Positions 27,816 through 31,592 of a DNA stretch of 31,592 nucleotides are shown one piece after another. The first letter of the stretch is position 1. Every line of letters starts with the position of its first letter. A model generated the notes under the pieces. That model did no database searches. It was not told where the DNA came from and was given only the letters and a program-made list of their open reading frames with translations. The translations under genes were made by a program, and so were the position numbers. Source of the DNA: Reticulitermes lucifugus (Eukaryota; Arthropoda; Insecta; Blattodea; Rhinotermitidae); contig JAKCWW010002497.1 in assembly GCA_026260175.1 (NCBI GenBank), forward strand, positions 24,941 to 56,532, read 5' to 3'.

Positions 27816-29940
27816 CATGGTGTGTGTGTCCATCAGTTTGTGCTTTCTTCCATTCAGATATGGTTGCTTGTTTTGCTTTCGTCCCCAGAATCTTTCAATG
27901 CAATTTTCTTTTCAATGTTTAAGTTTCAATTTGTTCATAATTAAAGTGTGTCAAAATGTACATGTTATCCAGTTTGTTTTGAAATCAGTGTATCTTTCCA
28001 TATGCACAAATAATCCAAAATTAACCTCGGAGATTCAACAAGACAGTGTTTGTTGTAGTTTGGTAAAATTTAACATATTATCAGAATTACTGGACGTGGA
28101 GTGTGCTGTATAATTATTTCACTTGAATATTGATTTATTAAATACATAAAATGAACACAAAGTCATTAAAGTGACAGAGGAACAAATTTTCAGTAACAGG
28201 AAGAAAATACTTCTTAAGTTATAACAAGTAATACATGAAGTAATTCTTGCTTTCAAATCATTCTGACTCTATCGAAATAACCGCCTTTGTGTTAAGTCAG
28301 TTTTTACTATTGTAGGATTATCTCTTTCTGATGGGATTTTTGTATCTGCATGGAGCAAACTACTGCTTCAGCAGCTGTTATCCACTCTGATAACCAAATT
28401 TTGTGAAGACTCAGTACTGATTAGTGAATTGTTTTTCGAATTGTGGGCTGCTACGTAATCAAACCGTGGCGACCGCATTTTTTAGAACTAGCTAAAATAT
28501 AACTATTTACAGCTGTTTTTTAATCAATAAGTCATTAAGATTTTATATACGTGTTTCCGGTAAATTCATCTGCAGCTGGTGAAACGTGTCTCCGAAAGTT
28601 TTGTGACTTACGGGTACATTAAGTTTACTGTAGATGCAAATATATTGTAAATCATTTTCAGGTTCGTGATTCCACCATAAAACACGTTGGGCACCTGAAA
28701 CAGAACTGTATTTTCGCTGACCGGCAGAGATAAAATAGGTAGAAACTCCCGGAAGAGATGGAGAAATGAGACGAAACGCACAATCGCATTTTCGCCTTTC
28801 CACGCTGACAGGTCTTTGTCAGCGAAAGATGCCCTATCAGTGTGCTGACTTCCTCCGCCTCACATCTATTCAACTGCTAACAATGTAATAGAGTGTAGAT
28901 CATATTCAAAAGTTGACACATGTCTGGTGACATTAAAGCTGTTCGAACTGTGTCCTAACTATGCTGTGATATGTTTCATAAAAATATACTTGCGCGAATG
29001 CCCATTCGACTTGTTAGTGTTATACTTATTAAATAAGTGCTGTGTGGTATGAGACTATGCAACATTATTTTTGTTATGTGCCACCTTTACTGAAGTTTAT
29101 TATTGTCACTGTCTGCAGTTCGAACTGACTTTTTGAGTCCGAGTTTACACAATAATCAAATTTAGAATTCCATATCTTTATTTCTGGTGTTGTTTTATCT
29201 GTCCATTAAAGTTGGCCTAAAACTGAAAATATTTCGTCAGGTGTGAAATAAAAATGGAAAGTTATTTATCCTTTAGTCCGTGTTGGTAGCGAGGAAAAAA
29301 CTCGGTACTTAATATTTTGCACAAAACCAGGCTCATTTAAGCGGAAGCTTTGGTTAACACAGTTGAAAAGTGTCAATCAGTAGAAAAACATTCTTTGAGA
29401 GCAGTTGATATGGCGTTGGAGATCTAGCACATGGCAGCATGTAAGCATTCGTTTGTTCGATCACGCCGTGTTTCGTGGAATTTCAGATTTTGCAGAAGAT
29501 TTTAAATGTGTGGGTCGTTGAAGCGACAAGAAGAGAGGCATTTGTCAGTGAGATAGATACGACGGATAGTACAAAACATGATTATTTAATAATGAATATA
29601 ATACCTGTTTATAATAAATAAAGAGAAAATTTACTCTTCTGCGGGTGTATTAGAGAACATGCAAAGCTGAATATAACCGTGATATTATTCATAGTTCTTG
29701 GACTGGAAGTGTTCTGTAATTGCCAGGGTGAGCGGGGAGGTCTACTAGGAGTCATGGTGTCTGTCAAGCATTCGTAGAGGGCTTCATGCTTTAATTAGGC
29801 AAGAATCTCCTCCTACTGTATGGAAACATTTTACGATTCACTGCCACCGGAGATTTGAACGTAGAAATTTCAACAAACAACTGTAATAATATTGACACAT
29901 GTATTACCGTTACCCACAAAAAATTTTAGTTAGCTTTATC
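27816..29940. other. unassigned interval, about 2.1 kb
   Basis: Mostly AT-rich DNA. On the minus strand 28543-28873 holds two overlapping open frames of 71 and 86 codons. One ends near a donor-like CCC/GTAAGT at 28611, but no acceptor, domain or partner exon supports it. No repeat copy from elsewhere in the window was found here. Confidence 0.35.
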
Positions 29941-29947
29941 AGTAAAT

Positions 29948-29982
29948 GCTACATGTTTCGGTCCTGTGGCCCATCATCGGGC
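29948..29982 (-). other. solo, decayed GAAAC hairpin module
   Basis: On the minus strand: GCCCGATGATGGGCC, a short loop, GGACCGAAACATGTAGC. The ATGATGG and CCGAAACATGTAG parts match the modules at 3771 and 8267, but the first box is CCGATGA and the stem has a mismatch. No inverted partner is nearby. Confidence 0.5.
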
Positions 29983-31592
29983 ATTAAAGTACATGATTTT
30001 AAAAACATCAGTAAAATTTCATATAGATACTTTAAAATTTGCGAGATATCACAATTTTTAAAATTTATTACAAACTTAACGTAGCATTTAAATACAAATG
30101 CATGTACTTTATATATTTCTCATATGGTCTTCTTGATTTTATGTCCTTCCTGTTGTTTCTAAAAGTTTTTAAAAGTCTTATTTTTTCGAGTATTTATTTG
30201 CCTGGTGTACCTATGGGCAATCTTAAGTTCTCTTGAAACCGAGAGGTTGTTATTATGCCTCTAATATACATTCTTATACTAATATTTTTTAAGGAAAACT
30301 TGTGCGTTACTTCTATGCTCGTTTTTGTTTTTTCGCGTTATTTTACAACCCTTTGTTTTGTTAACTTTTGTTACAACTATATCTTTAATGGCAAGAATAT
30401 TTGCTCTGTTACGTGAATCTCTCTGTACAGAACACAGTAACAACGTCATTACTGGAAATCGAGGAGGCTGTATCGAGGGAATACTTTAACACCAGTGTTC
30501 GAACAGAGAGATGAACCTCAACTGCGCTTTACAGCAGTAAATGATCACAGTGCTCACATTTTTAGCCACGGCGATTTATGCATGAAGATGGCATCTTAAG
30601 TGACATATCTGGGAATCTCATCAAACCTGAGACTTAACTTCAAGGCGGTGACGCTAATATTTTCGAAGTTTCGAGTCTTCGGGAATGACGCCGTCTTCGA
30701 CTAGCCTGACGACGGACAGAACAGCTCCTCACAAACATTGGTACCTGTATACCAATCTATACGGTGTGGTATAACAGAAGCCCGGCATGAAAATCTGTAT
30801 TGATATTGTATTATAGCTCAGAGCAAATTACCCGTAACATTAACACAAAAATAGATATGCAAAAAAAGTTGCATCTTGAATATATTCTCTGCTGAAATGG
30901 ACAATTGTTATTAGGTTACTGACTCTGTCAGTGTTCAGCTGAAAGGGAAAACTACTCCTGCTTCTATTCCCGAAGAGATTGACTCCCTTCTATGACCTCA
31001 GAGAAAATGAAATCTGTTACAATAAGTCCTGCTGACTCTTCGATTAGTATTCAAGCTAAATACAGAAAACTGAGAAATTTTTGGAAACATCGAGTTCCCT
31101 TGCAAACGTCCACGTGAATGAAACAGCTTTTTCAGTATGCCCGCGATAAGCAGTAAGTTCCGATAACACATAAATATTGTGTGAATTTGCCATCCTTCAT
31201 TTTCCGCTAATATCTTCTATTAGTTCACCTTCCTAATGAGATTCCGAGACTGACAAAAATTAGTTCTCTTTTTTTCAAGTTATTGTCTTCATCCTGAAAA
31301 TTTTATATCCTCCTTTTTTTCTGAATGTCCTCCAAATCCCCTTGTTCTCATACATCCTCAATTACTGCAGTTAATAGCTATTAAAATTATTTCTGTGGCC
31401 TGAGGTATTAATGGTGCAGGCTGTCTATATTTCTGTTCGTTATTACGCGATGCATTCCGTAACCATCTACGTAGTTATGTTATACCTGTACGAGGTATGA
31501 CACAAAAAAAACGAGACTGTGTCTGTAATTATTTCTGTTTGACAAATTCAGCAAATTAACTACGATCGCCTTCAAAGTAGTTCCCTTCTGAG
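29983..31592. other. unassigned AT-rich interval to the window end
   Basis: No gene, RNA gene or repeat copy recognised. 29983-30300 may be the flank of the element that carried the hairpin at 29948. The last bases show no boundary. Confidence 0.35.

Noticed and set aside
28543..28873. Two overlapping minus-strand frames with a donor-like site near 28611
   Set aside because: No acceptor or recognisable protein. Length is within chance expectation for about 31 kb.
1..31592. CRISPR array, bacterial operon, phage or toxin genes
   Set aside because: The tandem arrays have no unique spacers between repeats, and nothing in composition or gene structure suggests a prokaryote or virus.

Overview
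The window looks like intergenic or large-intron DNA from an arthropod nuclear genome, most likely an insect and possibly a cockroach or termite. That placement rests on the style of its repeats and is inference. It is AT-rich and has one assembly gap (14702-14963). I see no intact gene, no operon-like packing, no rRNA and no functional tRNA. Nearly everything recognisable is a transposable-element remnant, a tRNA-derived SINE, a fold-back element or a tandem repeat. Most open frames are short and show no protein signature.

Layout. 1-3400 holds two diverged copies of one dispersed repeat (1147-1868 and 2777-3395) with a SINE between them. 3440-3857 is a fold-back element with a perfect 25-bp palindrome at its centre. 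4370-4615 is an old SINE-like stretch. 5653-6044 is a hAT-type MITE with a perfect 8-bp target duplication. It lies just downstream of an exon-like open frame with a polyadenylation signal (6094-6369, minus strand). 7706-8369 is a second fold-back element whose left arm was split by a SINE; the opposite arm preserves the empty site. 8400-13200 is mostly unassigned and holds two SINEs and one other repeat. 13600-13830 is a 41-bp minisatellite. 14640-15040 is a repeat that carries the gap. 16139-16400 is a SINE with a 10-bp target duplication. 17415-19060 is a heavily broken copy of a large element-encoded protein. 20470-20590, 24134-24180 and 26711-26918 are related fold-back elements or remnants. 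21720-22215 is a second 41-bp minisatellite. 25411-25548 is a 7-bp microsatellite. 26192-26400 is the 3' end of a LINE reverse-transcriptase ORF. 27641-27815 is another SINE.

The most interesting pattern is a short hairpin module recurring on both strands: a TGANGA-like box, a stem-loop, then GAAAC and a small palindrome. It occurs at 3486, 3771, 7810, 8267, 22650, 24677, 25085 and 29948, and more loosely in the 26.7 kb fold-back. It resembles the core of hammerhead ribozymes known from Penelope-like retroelements, but it has an extra base before the stem and several copies carry core changes. It is a lead to test, not a demonstrated ribozyme.
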